A DNA stretch of 64,000 nucleotides. Origin: Bog-473 sp963755495. Its GTDB lineage: Bacteria > Actinomycetota > Acidimicrobiia > Acidimicrobiales > RAAP-2. The notes beneath the pieces were generated by a model. That model had not been told where the DNA came from, ran no database searches, and saw nothing but the letters and a program-made list of their open reading frames with translations. Each line of letters begins with the position of its first letter. Position 1 is the stretch's first letter. Shown here piece by piece: positions 27,764-36,158 of this stretch. A program made the position numbers and the translations under genes. Location: contig CAVWJS010000015.1 in the NCBI GenBank assembly GCA_963755495.1, forward strand, positions 9,796 to 73,795. The letters are read 5' to 3'.

Positions 27764-28488
27764 CTGGGGTAGAAGACCCGATCCTCAAACTCGAGCGCGT
27801 CACCGCTGGCTACGGGCCGACGACGGTGCTGTGGGATGTGGATCTCGAAGTTCCGGCTTCTTCGGTTGTGGCGCTGCTCGGTCCGAACGGGGCGGGTAAG
27901 ACGACATTGCTCCGTGCCGCCTCTGGACTGCTCTCACCGAGTGAGGGCCACGTTTATATGGGCGGCGAAGATGTGACGGGCCGTCGCATGGACCAGATGG
28001 CGAGGAACGGCATGTGTCACATCCCCGAGGGGAGAGGGATCTTTCCTTCGCTCAGTGTGCGGGAGAACATCATTCTGTTTTCCCCGCGGGGAAGACAGAA
28101 TGAATGCCTGGAACAGTCGGCCACTGCCTTTCCCGAGCTCGCCACGAGGTTCCGCCAGACAGCCGGGAGTCTGTCCGGTGGCGAGCAGCAGATGCTCGCC
28201 CTCGTGCGGGCGTATATCTCCAGCCCGAAGCTGGTGCTCGTCGATGAAGCGTCCATCGGCTTGGCGCCGCTCGTGGTCGACCGGATCTTCCAATTCCTGG
28301 CGGCGATAGCCAAAGATGGCACCGCGCTGTTAGTGGTGGAGCAGTACGTCCACCGGGCCCTCGACCTGGCCGACCACATCTACATCCTGAACCGGGGAAG
28401 GGTCGTCTTTGACGGCACGCCATCTCAGGTACGAGATGAGGACATCTTTGACCGCTACCTAAGCGTCGAGACCAGTTCTGGAGTTTGA
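27760..28488 (+). CDS. Liv-type ABC transporter ATPase (LivF-like)
   Basis: A 242-residue ATPase with Walker A GPNGAGKTT, signature LSGGEQQ, and Walker B LVLVDEASIGLAP, the last typical of LivF (Glu-Ala-Ser). The ATG overlaps the fused gene's stop (ATGA), so the two ATPase units are made together and probably form the heterodimer that powers import. Its 3' end contains the first copy of a 34-bp repeat found again at 33603. Confidence 0.92.
   Translation: MTGVEDPILKLERVTAGYGPTTVLWDVDLEVPASSVVALLGPNGAGKTTLLRAASGLLSPSEGHVYMGGEDVTGRRMDQMARNGMCHIPEGRGIFPSLSVRENIILFSPRGRQNECLEQSATAFPELATRFRQTAGSLSGGEQQMLALVRAYISSPKLVLVDEASIGLAPLVVDRIFQFLAAIAKDGTALLVVEQYVHRALDLADHIYILNRGRVVFDGTPSQVRDEDIFDRYLSVETSSGV
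28414..28447 (+). repeat. 34-bp direct repeat, left copy (inside livF 3' end)
   Basis: A 34-bp stretch beginning GGCACGCCATCTCAGG, coding for GTPSQVRDEDI of LivF, is repeated without a mismatch at 33603-33636. The bases just outside the repeat differ on both sides. The pair brackets the CocE-AH3-AH2 genes, in direct orientation. Confidence 0.95.
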
Positions 28489-28556
28489 TGTGGAGCGAGG
28501 CCAGAGGGGGTTCAACGGGGTCGGGTCGAGAACGACGAGTTGCCAGGAGGCGGGGG

Positions 28557-30452
28557 ATGGATCACTTGGGCGGCAAAGGCGAGAGTGGCCCGTCAGCGAT
28601 TCGACGGCTCCGTCGCGGGGTTGTCGCGGCGGCGGGTCTCCTGGTAGCCCTGCCATTGGTGTGGGGGGCCTCGCCATCTGGGGCCGGTGCGAGTTCTCCG
28701 ACCCCGTGGCCGGGGGGAACCTGGCAACCAGACCCGGTGCAATACGGGATGACCATCGTCCAAAACATTCCGTTGAAGATGAGCGATGGCGTCACACTCC
28801 TTGCCAACGTGGGCTATCCGTCCGACCCTTCCACAGGAACGCGAGCCGCGGGGACCTTTCCGGTCTTGCTGACTCAGGATCCGTATCCGTCAGAGGATCA
28901 ACCAAATGGCTTCTATGTGACCCGGGGCTACATCAACGCGGTGGTCGAAGTACGCGGCGCCATCGACACGTACGGACCGGGTGGCAAAGAGGTGTTGGGG
29001 GTGAACTTCGGGCCTCGACAGACCAAGGATGGGGTGGCGCTTGTGAATTGGGCCGCGAAGACGCTGTCTGGTTCGAACGGCATTGTCGGTCTGGACGGTT
29101 GCTCCTTTCTGGGAATCGACCAGATCTTCACCGCAGCCGCACTCGGGCCGAACTCACCAGTCAAGGAAATCCTTCCCGCGTGCGCTTCGAATGATTACAA
29201 CAACTACTTCGCAGGGGGCATACCCAGCCAGGTGGCCGGGTTGTTCGCAAGCCCGTTGGCCGCAGGGCTCGACGGCCCAAAGAATGAAGCCGTGAACCAC
29301 GCCGCCAACGTAAAGCTGGAGCATCAATTCCTGACCGGCGGGCCAGCCGCCTACAACGGTACGTATTGGCAAGAGCGAACGACCTACAACGTTGCGGCGA
29401 ACATCGTAAAGAATAAGATTCCGGCGCTCTTATGGAGCGGGTGGTATCCGACCGACGGTCCCGGTTCACTGCTCGAGTATGCGATCTTTCAGAATGCTTA
29501 CGACCACAAGCCCCTGTTCGGCCCGATGAGTCCGAATCAAAAGACAACCGGTCGCTACCAGATCGTCATCGGGCCCTGGCAACACGGCCAAGGTCTTGAT
29601 CAGACCATCCAGCTCGAATGGTATGACACCTGGCTGAAGGGAGAGCACACGGGCATCACTGACACCACGACGCCGATGCATCTCTATGAACTGCAGGCAG
29701 CGAAATGGGTCAATGCCACGACCTACCCATTGACCGATGTGTACACCGCGTATCATCTTGCTTCGGACGGGAACTTGTCTACCAGCTCGTCAAAGGCTGG
29801 CTCGGCGACACTTCGCTGGGGCCAACCGACGCAGGATGGGACAACGCTTACCTTCAATGCGCAGCCGTTGACCCAAGCAGAAACAATCGGTGGTCCGATA
29901 GCTGCCACAATTTATGCCAGGTCAAGCAATCGGAACCTTGAGTTGAACGGAACGTTGTTCGACGTATCGCCCTCGGGGCAAAGTACGCAGCTGGCCACGG
30001 GAACGATTCTGGGAAGCCTGCGGACCGTAGACCAGAGCGCTTCTTGGTATGACAAGCACAATCTGCTTGTTCGGCCCGAACACCCCTACACGAAGAACAG
30101 CTATGCCCCTGCTGGTTCGCTACAACGATACGGCATCGGACTTACGCCCACCCTCTATTCGGTTCCAGCAGGTGATCATCTGCAATTCGTGCTGACGACG
30201 CAAGCCCCAACTAGTAAATGCACCGGCACAGGCGCTCTCGTCTCGGCGTTGACCACGCCGTTACCGTGCCTGCTCAGCACCCCGCAAAAGAAGACCCTTC
30301 CCGGCGGCGTGTACAAGGTCGTGTGGAGCCCCTCCACGCCGTCGTCGGTCAATGTTCCCCTTCTTCCCGATGGAGTGGTGCACATCACATCGAGCGGCAC
30401 AACGGCGACGAGTAACGGACTCACCGAACCCTTGAGTTGGAACGGGAGCTAG
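28557..30452 (+). CDS. Secreted CocE/NonD-type (S15 family) hydrolase
   Basis: About 631 residues. After a signal peptide (RRLRRGVVAAAGLLVALPLVWGASPSGAGASS) comes an S15/CocE alpha/beta hydrolase: DGVTLLANVGYP, GLDGCSFLGI (probable nucleophile Ser), GWYPTDGPG and VIGPWQHGQG (catalytic His region), then a C-terminal jelly-roll domain. The family cleaves esters and acyl or prolyl amides, for example cocaine esterase and X-Pro dipeptidyl-peptidase. I chose the ATG at 28557, which follows AGGAGG by six bases, over earlier starts at 28485. Extracellular hydrolysis before import is the likely role. Confidence 0.82.
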   Translation: MDHLGGKGESGPSAIRRLRRGVVAAAGLLVALPLVWGASPSGAGASSPTPWPGGTWQPDPVQYGMTIVQNIPLKMSDGVTLLANVGYPSDPSTGTRAAGTFPVLLTQDPYPSEDQPNGFYVTRGYINAVVEVRGAIDTYGPGGKEVLGVNFGPRQTKDGVALVNWAAKTLSGSNGIVGLDGCSFLGIDQIFTAAALGPNSPVKEILPACASNDYNNYFAGGIPSQVAGLFASPLAAGLDGPKNEAVNHAANVKLEHQFLTGGPAAYNGTYWQERTTYNVAANIVKNKIPALLWSGWYPTDGPGSLLEYAIFQNAYDHKPLFGPMSPNQKTTGRYQIVIGPWQHGQGLDQTIQLEWYDTWLKGEHTGITDTTTPMHLYELQAAKWVNATTYPLTDVYTAYHLASDGNLSTSSSKAGSATLRWGQPTQDGTTLTFNAQPLTQAETIGGPIAATIYARSSNRNLELNGTLFDVSPSGQSTQLATGTILGSLRTVDQSASWYDKHNLLVRPEHPYTKNSYAPAGSLQRYGIGLTPTLYSVPAGDHLQFVLTTQAPTSKCTGTGALVSALTTPLPCLLSTPQKKTLPGGVYKVVWSPSTPSSVNVPLLPDGVVHITSSGTTATSNGLTEPLSWNGS

Positions 30453-30636
30453 TGCGGCGTCATGTTCAGAGAGAGAGACCTGAGAGGACCTTGCTGTGAA
30501 GCTGCAAATTCTATTTAACTGAGAATGGCGGCTGCATTGGGGGTGCCGCGAAAAGTGACGCGGCTTACGTCGGATTGAACCCGGATGTTGCACCCGGGAC
30601 AGAGTGCAGCAGGACGAAGTAGGGGGTGCTCGCGAA

Positions 30637-32364
30637 ATGGCGATCTACGATCTGGTGCTCAAGGGGGGAACTGTCTTCGATGGTCTTCGCACGCCACGAT
30701 TCAAAGCCGACGTCGGGATAAAAGACGGGCGGATCGCGACGATCGGGAGTATCGATGCCGCCGACGGTGCTGAGGTGGTCGATGCCTCAGGGAGGCACGT
30801 GGCGCCTGGTTTCGTCGACCTCCACACTCACTACGACAGCCAGGTTTTTTGGGACCCATGGTGCACGATCTCCGGGTGGCACGGAGTGACGAGCGTCGTG
30901 ATCGGCAACTGCGGGTTTGGCTTTGCCCCGTGCCGCCCCGAGGATCAGGACCGGGCGATGTTGACCGTTTCACGAAACGAGGCGGTGCCGCTCAAGACCA
31001 TGCGGGCCGGGATGCCCTGGGACTGGACGACCTTCCCCGAGTTCCTCGACAGCGTGGAGAGAACCCCCAAGGGTGTGAACATCATGTCCCTGGTGCCCCT
31101 GGCCCCGCTCTATGCCTATGTCGTCGGTGTAGACAAGGCGAAGAAGAACCGGGTGACGGACGAGGAGCTGGACGAGATGTGCCAGCTGCTGGTGGAGGCA
31201 ATGGAAGCGGGCGGCTGCGGGTTTAGCGCCCAGATCCTCGGTGACACGTTCAATGTGCAACTGGATTTTGACGGCACACCGATGGTGACGGACATGATGA
31301 GCGAGCGGGAAATGACGGCGTTCGCCCGCGCTCTTCGGATGGTAGGTCGAGGTACGACGCAGGTCACCGGCTCGCTGGATTACGCGGCACTCATCGCCAA
31401 AGAGAGCGGTCGACCGATCATTTGGAACGCGCTCGGACCGAGCGGCGCGGCCAATCAGCACGGCGAGATGATCTATCCCCACCGCCAGGCGATCGCTCGG
31501 TTGGAGCAGCTCAATGAACAGGAAGGTGTGCGGGTGTTCGCCCAGGCCGCGACCGTGCGATTTGCATCGGAGATCACCTTCGAGGAGTACAACCTCATGG
31601 ACGCCTTCCCGGCGTGGAAGGAGATATGCCTCGGCGAGCGCGACGAGAAGCTGGCCAAGTTCGCCGATCCAGGACGCCGGGAGGGGTTGCAGGAGTCGAT
31701 CGACGCCACCGGCGGCGGTTTCGGCGCTGCCCGCTATCCCATGGCCGACATCCGGGTCAACTGGATATCGAGCGACGTGCCGAACGCCCAGAAGCTCAAG
31801 GAGCGCTATGAGGGTTTCACCTTGGGCGAGATCGCCGTGCGCGAGAACAAGTCAATGCTCAATGCCATGCTGGATGTGGCTGTAGCCGCCGAGCTGAAGG
31901 CCGGGTTCGGTACAACGATTGTCGAGGGCGATCTCCAGGCTTTGAAAGAGGTGGCCAACTCTTCGGTGGCTCTTCCCGGCGTAAGCGACGGGGGAGCGCA
32001 CACCAAGTTCATTACGACCGGTCGCTATGGCACCGAGTTGCTGGCCTACTGGGTCCGCGAGCGCGAGGTCATGTCGCTCGAGGATGCCCACTGGCGGCTT
32101 TCGGCCTACCCGGCCATGGCGATGGGTCTGACAGGGAGAGGATTCCTGCGCGAGGGCGCTCCCGCCGACATCATTGTTTACGACCCCGACACCATCGATT
32201 CCCTCCCTCAGGAACGGGCGTGGGACTACCCGGCCGACGAGTGGCGGCTCATCCAAAAGGCCACCGGTTACGACCGGATAATCGTCAACGGGCAGACCAC
32301 TTTCATCGATGGAGAATGCACCAATGCCACGCCTGGGCATCTGCTCCGACACGGGTCAGAGTAG
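30637..32364 (+). CDS. Amidohydrolase-3 family (N-acyl-D-amino-acid deacylase-like), copy 3
   Basis: A 575-residue protein, the same length as copy 2 and readily aligned along its whole length. It keeps LHTHYDSQVFWDPWC (metal HxH), GNCGFGFAP and SDGGAHTKF, and the C-terminal IIVNGQTTFIDGECT. Many silent differences separate it from copy 2, so the duplication is not recent. I use the ATG at 30637 (MAIYDLVLKGG), matching the start of its paralogues, rather than an upstream in-frame start. It precedes its AH2 partner by 8 bp, identical in order to copy 2. Confidence 0.87.
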   Translation: MAIYDLVLKGGTVFDGLRTPRFKADVGIKDGRIATIGSIDAADGAEVVDASGRHVAPGFVDLHTHYDSQVFWDPWCTISGWHGVTSVVIGNCGFGFAPCRPEDQDRAMLTVSRNEAVPLKTMRAGMPWDWTTFPEFLDSVERTPKGVNIMSLVPLAPLYAYVVGVDKAKKNRVTDEELDEMCQLLVEAMEAGGCGFSAQILGDTFNVQLDFDGTPMVTDMMSEREMTAFARALRMVGRGTTQVTGSLDYAALIAKESGRPIIWNALGPSGAANQHGEMIYPHRQAIARLEQLNEQEGVRVFAQAATVRFASEITFEEYNLMDAFPAWKEICLGERDEKLAKFADPGRREGLQESIDATGGGFGAARYPMADIRVNWISSDVPNAQKLKERYEGFTLGEIAVRENKSMLNAMLDVAVAAELKAGFGTTIVEGDLQALKEVANSSVALPGVSDGGAHTKFITTGRYGTELLAYWVREREVMSLEDAHWRLSAYPAMAMGLTGRGFLREGAPADIIVYDPDTIDSLPQERAWDYPADEWRLIQKATGYDRIIVNGQTTFIDGECTNATPGHLLRHGSE

Positions 32365-32372
32365 GAGAAGTC

Positions 32373-33593
32373 ATGAACACGAACGATCAGAACGATATCG
32401 GCTCGGTATTCGACGCCGACAACCACTACTGGGAAACGAGCGATGCCTTCACCCGCCACCGTGACCCGAAGTTCGCCGAGCGCGGGATTCAGGTCAAGGA
32501 GGTTGACGGGGCCGTCCGCTACGTCCTCGACGGTGAAGTGTTCAACTACCTGCCGGGGCCGGGTGACGCCCACCCACGTCCGAACCCTGGGGCCTTCCTG
32601 GGCCTGTTCCAGGGTCGCACGACGCGCAAGGAATGGGTCGGCGCGTTCGAAGTGGAGCCCTCTGAGCATCCCGAATGGTACGAACGCGACGCCCGACTGA
32701 AGGTGATGGACCTCCAGGAAGTGGAGGCTTGCTGGTTGTTCCCCTCGCACGGAGTCGTAGTCGAGGCACCCGTGCTGGTGAACGACGTGGAGGCAACAAT
32801 CGAGCAATGTCGGGCCTTCAACCGATGGATCGACGAGGAGTGGGGCTTCGCATATCAGGATCGGATCTTTGGGGTGCCTTTCCTCAATCTGTCCGACGCC
32901 GAGAATGCGGTAGAGGAACTGCAGTGGTGCATTGAACGTGGAGCCCGGGTGGTCACCCTGCGTCACGGCCCGGTGATTACCGCAGACGGACTCCGCTCGC
33001 CCGCCCATCCCATGTTCGACCGATTCTGGGGTCTGGCCCAAGAAGCCGAAGTCGTCGTAGCGCCGCACGCCGGGACAGAGACTACCTACCTCGAGGTGAG
33101 TAGCCTCGTCGAGCGGCTCTGGGGTGACGTGCCCGGAGGACCGGTCGCCTCGCAGGAATCGATGCGTCAGGCGTGGGGCACTCCTATTACGTCGCTGATG
33201 AAGGGCCGACTCATACATGACTTCTGCTACTTCCTCGTGGCCCACCGGCTCTTCGAGCGGTTCCCAAGACTGCGCGTGGCAATAATCGAGAATGGGGCGG
33301 CCTGGGTGCCTCCGTTACTCCAGGCCCTCGAATACCTCGATCATGGCGGCGGCTACGAGGACAACCCCCGCGACCAGTTCATCGAGCACGTCTGGGTGGC
33401 GCCCTTCGTAGAGGAGGACGTGGTCGAGCTGGCACGGCACCTGCCGACCGAGCGCATCCTCTTCGGCTCCGACTGGCCCCACGGCGAAGGCTACGCCCAG
33501 CCCAAGGACTTCCTCGAGAACGTGTCCGGCCTCCCAATGGCCGACCAGCGGCGCATCATGTACGAGAATGCCAGGGACTTGACCTTCATCTGA
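32373..33593 (+). CDS. Amidohydrolase-2 family TIM-barrel hydrolase, copy 3 (intact)
   Basis: A 406-residue TIM-barrel metal hydrolase of the amidohydrolase-2 type. The usual HxH at strand 1 is replaced by DADNHYWE, as is frequent in this subgroup; VVAPHAGTE and FGSDWPHGEG supply the later His and Asp positions. Family members include decarboxylases (ACMSD-like) and hydrolases, so reaction type is open. AGGAGAAG precedes the ATG. It is the only undamaged AH2 of the three in this region and serves as reference for the broken copies. Confidence 0.86.
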   Translation: MNTNDQNDIGSVFDADNHYWETSDAFTRHRDPKFAERGIQVKEVDGAVRYVLDGEVFNYLPGPGDAHPRPNPGAFLGLFQGRTTRKEWVGAFEVEPSEHPEWYERDARLKVMDLQEVEACWLFPSHGVVVEAPVLVNDVEATIEQCRAFNRWIDEEWGFAYQDRIFGVPFLNLSDAENAVEELQWCIERGARVVTLRHGPVITADGLRSPAHPMFDRFWGLAQEAEVVVAPHAGTETTYLEVSSLVERLWGDVPGGPVASQESMRQAWGTPITSLMKGRLIHDFCYFLVAHRLFERFPRLRVAIIENGAAWVPPLLQALEYLDHGGGYEDNPRDQFIEHVWVAPFVEEDVVELARHLPTERILFGSDWPHGEGYAQPKDFLENVSGLPMADQRRIMYENARDLTFI

Positions 33594-33602
33594 AGCCGAC
33601 CT

Positions 33603-33636
33603 GGCACGCCATCTCAGGTACGAGATGAGGACATCT
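33603..33636 (+). repeat. 34-bp direct repeat, right copy
   Basis: Identical to 28414-28447. It lies 9 bp after the stop of the copy-3 AH2 gene, outside any recognisable gene, so its presence is not explained by protein conservation. Together the two copies delimit a 5.2-kb block containing CocE, AH3 and AH2. Confidence 0.95.
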
Positions 33637-33894
33637 CGTCCTGGGGCCTCTCAGGCCTGAAGACCAGCAAGCAATCGTCCGCGCCATTGCGCGCTCGCAG
33701 ATTGATGCCAAGAGCTGATACTGGTCAAGAAATGGCCTATTTGCCGGAGGTAGCTGGTTAAGTCCTGTTCCCGCGGCCACATCGGGGGATCGGTCGGACA
33801 CGTTGCGAGGGCACCTCGAACGAGCCACTGGCGGCGAAGCGGGCCGCCACCCCGGGATTTCCCGAGTCCTGCACTTGACCCGCTTCGTTTTGGC

Positions 33895-33921
33895 ATCTAG
33901 TTTGCTATCAAACTTTTAGAT
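33895..33921. promoter_or_regulatory. MarR-type operator: AGTTTG-CTAT-CAAACT within ATCTA...TAGAT
   Basis: A perfect 6-bp inverted repeat (33899-33914), surrounded by a second one (ATCTA at 33895, TAGAT at 33917), lies about 50 bp before the MFS transporter. Short AT-rich palindromes of this shape are typical MarR binding sites, and a MarR gene ends the operon. Confidence 0.65.
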
Positions 33922-33971
33922 AGTTAATTACTCGCCAGACAGACCAACGACGCTGGAGCCCTTCTCAGCTG

Positions 33972-35465
33972 ATGACCACTACTTCCAAAGCGCAAAACGC
34001 TAAGCCGTTCGGCGTCGTCGAACCTCACGTCAAGCGGATCGCGGTCGTCATCGTGCTCGGATCGATCATGTCCGTGATCGATACAACGATTGTCAACATC
34101 GCGCTGGACAGCCTGTCGAAGGATCTGCATACGCCTCTCAACAGCGTTCAGTGGGTCATAACCGGCTATCTCCTCGCACTCGCAGCTGTCATACCGCTGA
34201 CGGCCTGGGCGGTACGCCGCTACAGCGCCTATCGGATCTACATAACGGCGCTTGTCCTCTTTACCGCGGGATCGGCGCTTTGCGGGCTCGCGAGCTCAAT
34301 CGGGGAGCTCATTGCCTTCCGGGCGTTGCAAGGGATCGGTGGAGGGATGCTCCTGCCCACCGGGATGACCATCCTGGTGAAGGCGGTCGGGCGGGAGAAC
34401 TTGCCCAAGGTAATGAGCGTCATCGGCGTGCCTACCGTCTTGGCGCCGGTCTTTGGCCCGACGCTCGGTGGCCTCTTGCTCCAGAGCGTGGGGTGGCACG
34501 CCATCTTCCTGGTCAACGTGCCGATCGGGATCGTGACGTTCTTCGTGGCACGAAAACTGCTTCCTCGCGACCGCATCGAGGGCAGCGCCGGTCGCCTCGA
34601 CTGGCCCGGATTGATCCTCGCTGGCGCGGGGACGGTGGGCATCACCTACGGGCTCTCGGAGAGTGCCACCGCAGGCAACTTCACCTCTCTGTCGGTTGTC
34701 CTTCCCGTGATCGTCGGTCTCGTGCTGCTCGTAGCCTTCGTCCTACGATCCCGGCGCATCGCCGAGCCACTCCTCGATCTCCGCCTGTATCGGATCAAGG
34801 CATACAGCGCGGCGAGCGTGGTGTTCTTCTGTCTAGGAGCCGGCCTCTTCGGGGCGCTGATTCTTCTTCCCCTGTATTTCCAGGTGGCGCGGGGCGACGA
34901 CGCCATCCACACCGGGCTGCTGTTGATTCCCCAAGGCATCGGTTCGGCCATCGGCATGAATCGGTCGAGCATGGCGACGCGCCGCTTTGGTGCTGGCCTG
35001 ACGTCCCTCGTTGGTTGCCTCGTCCTCGCCGCCGGCACCGTGCCGTTCCTGTTCGTCAATGCGACGACATCGTTCACGATAATCGGCGTGGCGATGGTCG
35101 TCCGGGGCGCGGGCGTCGGCCTCGCCTTCATGCCGGCCATGACGGCCGCCTTCTCGGCACTTTCGCACGATCAGGTGAACGACGCGAGTCCACAACTCAA
35201 CGTGATTCAGCGCGTCGGGGGTTCCCTCGGGACAGCGGTGATTGCCGTCGTCTTGGAGCACAAGCTCACCCACCTCAGCTCCCACGCCAGCGCCAATGCC
35301 GTTGCCGCGGCTTTCTCCCAGACGTACTGGTGGGTGATGATCCTGATCTTTGCCTCGCTCATTCCCACCATCTTCCTCTGGCGCATTGAGCGAAAAGTCC
35401 ACCTCGCAGGGGGCAACGGCTTTGAACAGCCGCCGGGGGATTCATTCGTCGAGGTCTTCGGGTGA
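33972..35465 (+). CDS. MFS drug/solute exporter, DHA2 (EmrB/QacA) type
   Basis: A 497-residue membrane protein with about 14 hydrophobic segments. The N-terminal VIDTTIVNIALDSL (motif D1-like) and the WVITGYLLALA region are hallmarks of the DHA2 family of proton-driven multidrug exporters. Its stop overlaps the GTG of a MarR regulator. It may export toxic substrate or intermediates of the neighbouring pathways, or unrelated drugs. Confidence 0.9.
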   Translation: MTTTSKAQNAKPFGVVEPHVKRIAVVIVLGSIMSVIDTTIVNIALDSLSKDLHTPLNSVQWVITGYLLALAAVIPLTAWAVRRYSAYRIYITALVLFTAGSALCGLASSIGELIAFRALQGIGGGMLLPTGMTILVKAVGRENLPKVMSVIGVPTVLAPVFGPTLGGLLLQSVGWHAIFLVNVPIGIVTFFVARKLLPRDRIEGSAGRLDWPGLILAGAGTVGITYGLSESATAGNFTSLSVVLPVIVGLVLLVAFVLRSRRIAEPLLDLRLYRIKAYSAASVVFFCLGAGLFGALILLPLYFQVARGDDAIHTGLLLIPQGIGSAIGMNRSSMATRRFGAGLTSLVGCLVLAAGTVPFLFVNATTSFTIIGVAMVVRGAGVGLAFMPAMTAAFSALSHDQVNDASPQLNVIQRVGGSLGTAVIAVVLEHKLTHLSSHASANAVAAAFSQTYWWVMILIFASLIPTIFLWRIERKVHLAGGNGFEQPPGDSFVEVFG

Positions 35466-35950
35466 CGGTCCATACGGACAGGCAAGGACGCTTGGCGACC
35501 GTGGAACAGGTACGTAAAGCGTTGGGCGAGCTCTTCGGGGCCGAACGCCGTCTACGCGGGCGCGAGCACACAAAGCAGCTCGATATGACCCTCTCACAAC
35601 TACGAGCGCTGACTGTCCTCGCGCTGACCGATCAGGTCACCGCGGGTGAGCTGGCGAGAAGCGCCGATCTCAATCCGGCGAGCGTGACCGCCATGCTGGA
35701 TCAGCTCGAATCCAACGGCATCGTGCAGCGACATCGGGATGGAAGCGACCGGCGGGTGTGCATGGTCTCTCTCACCCCCACGGGTCGGGCGATCATGGAT
35801 GAGAAGCGGGCGAGCTGGAATACACGGTGGGAGGAGCACCTGGCAATGCTCTCCGAGACGGAGCTGTTGGCCGGAGTCCGGGTGATGCAGGCGATCGTTG
35901 GGATCCTCGACGATGTTCGCGCTTCTGGTTCCGACCACGAATCGGGATAA
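35462..35950 (+). CDS. MarR-family regulator
   Basis: A 162-residue winged-helix regulator with the MarR core: LTDQVTAGELARSADLNPASVTAMLDQLE (helix-turn-helix) and IVQRHRDGSDRRVCMVSLTPTGRAI (wing). The GTG overlaps the MFS stop. Together with the palindrome at 33895 this is a standard autoregulated MFS-MarR unit, derepressed by small aromatic or lipophilic ligands. Confidence 0.9.
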   Translation: MTVHTDRQGRLATVEQVRKALGELFGAERRLRGREHTKQLDMTLSQLRALTVLALTDQVTAGELARSADLNPASVTAMLDQLESNGIVQRHRDGSDRRVCMVSLTPTGRAIMDEKRASWNTRWEEHLAMLSETELLAGVRVMQAIVGILDDVRASGSDHESG

Positions 35951-36158
35951 GGATCACGACTGACAACCTTGGCGCGCGAGCCGTAGGTGGATCGTTGACA
36001 GCGTTGGACCGGCGTGACAAGTTGCGCGAGGATGCGGCTGTGGGGGATTCGAACTCGATTGCGGTGCTCGCTGACGTTCTCGGCGCTTGTCTAGGGGGTC
36101 CAGTGCATCCAGCTCGCTTGCCGCTGCACGCGTCGACCCCAAGTCCCGGACGACTGGG

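Larger units (their letters stand above)
33594..33971. other. 378-bp intergenic region: repeat copy, MarR-type operator
   Basis: No convincing gene. The left part holds the second copy of the 34-bp repeat; read in the livF frame it stays open to a TAA around 33763 and could be the remnant of an alternative livF end. The right part holds an AT-rich inverted repeat before the MFS gene. Nothing was recognised in between. Confidence 0.6.

Noticed and set aside
28414..33636. The CocE-AH3-AH2 block as an insertion-sequence or integron cassette
   Set aside because: No transposase, integrase, terminal inverted repeat or attC-like structure was found; only the 34-bp direct repeats support mobility.
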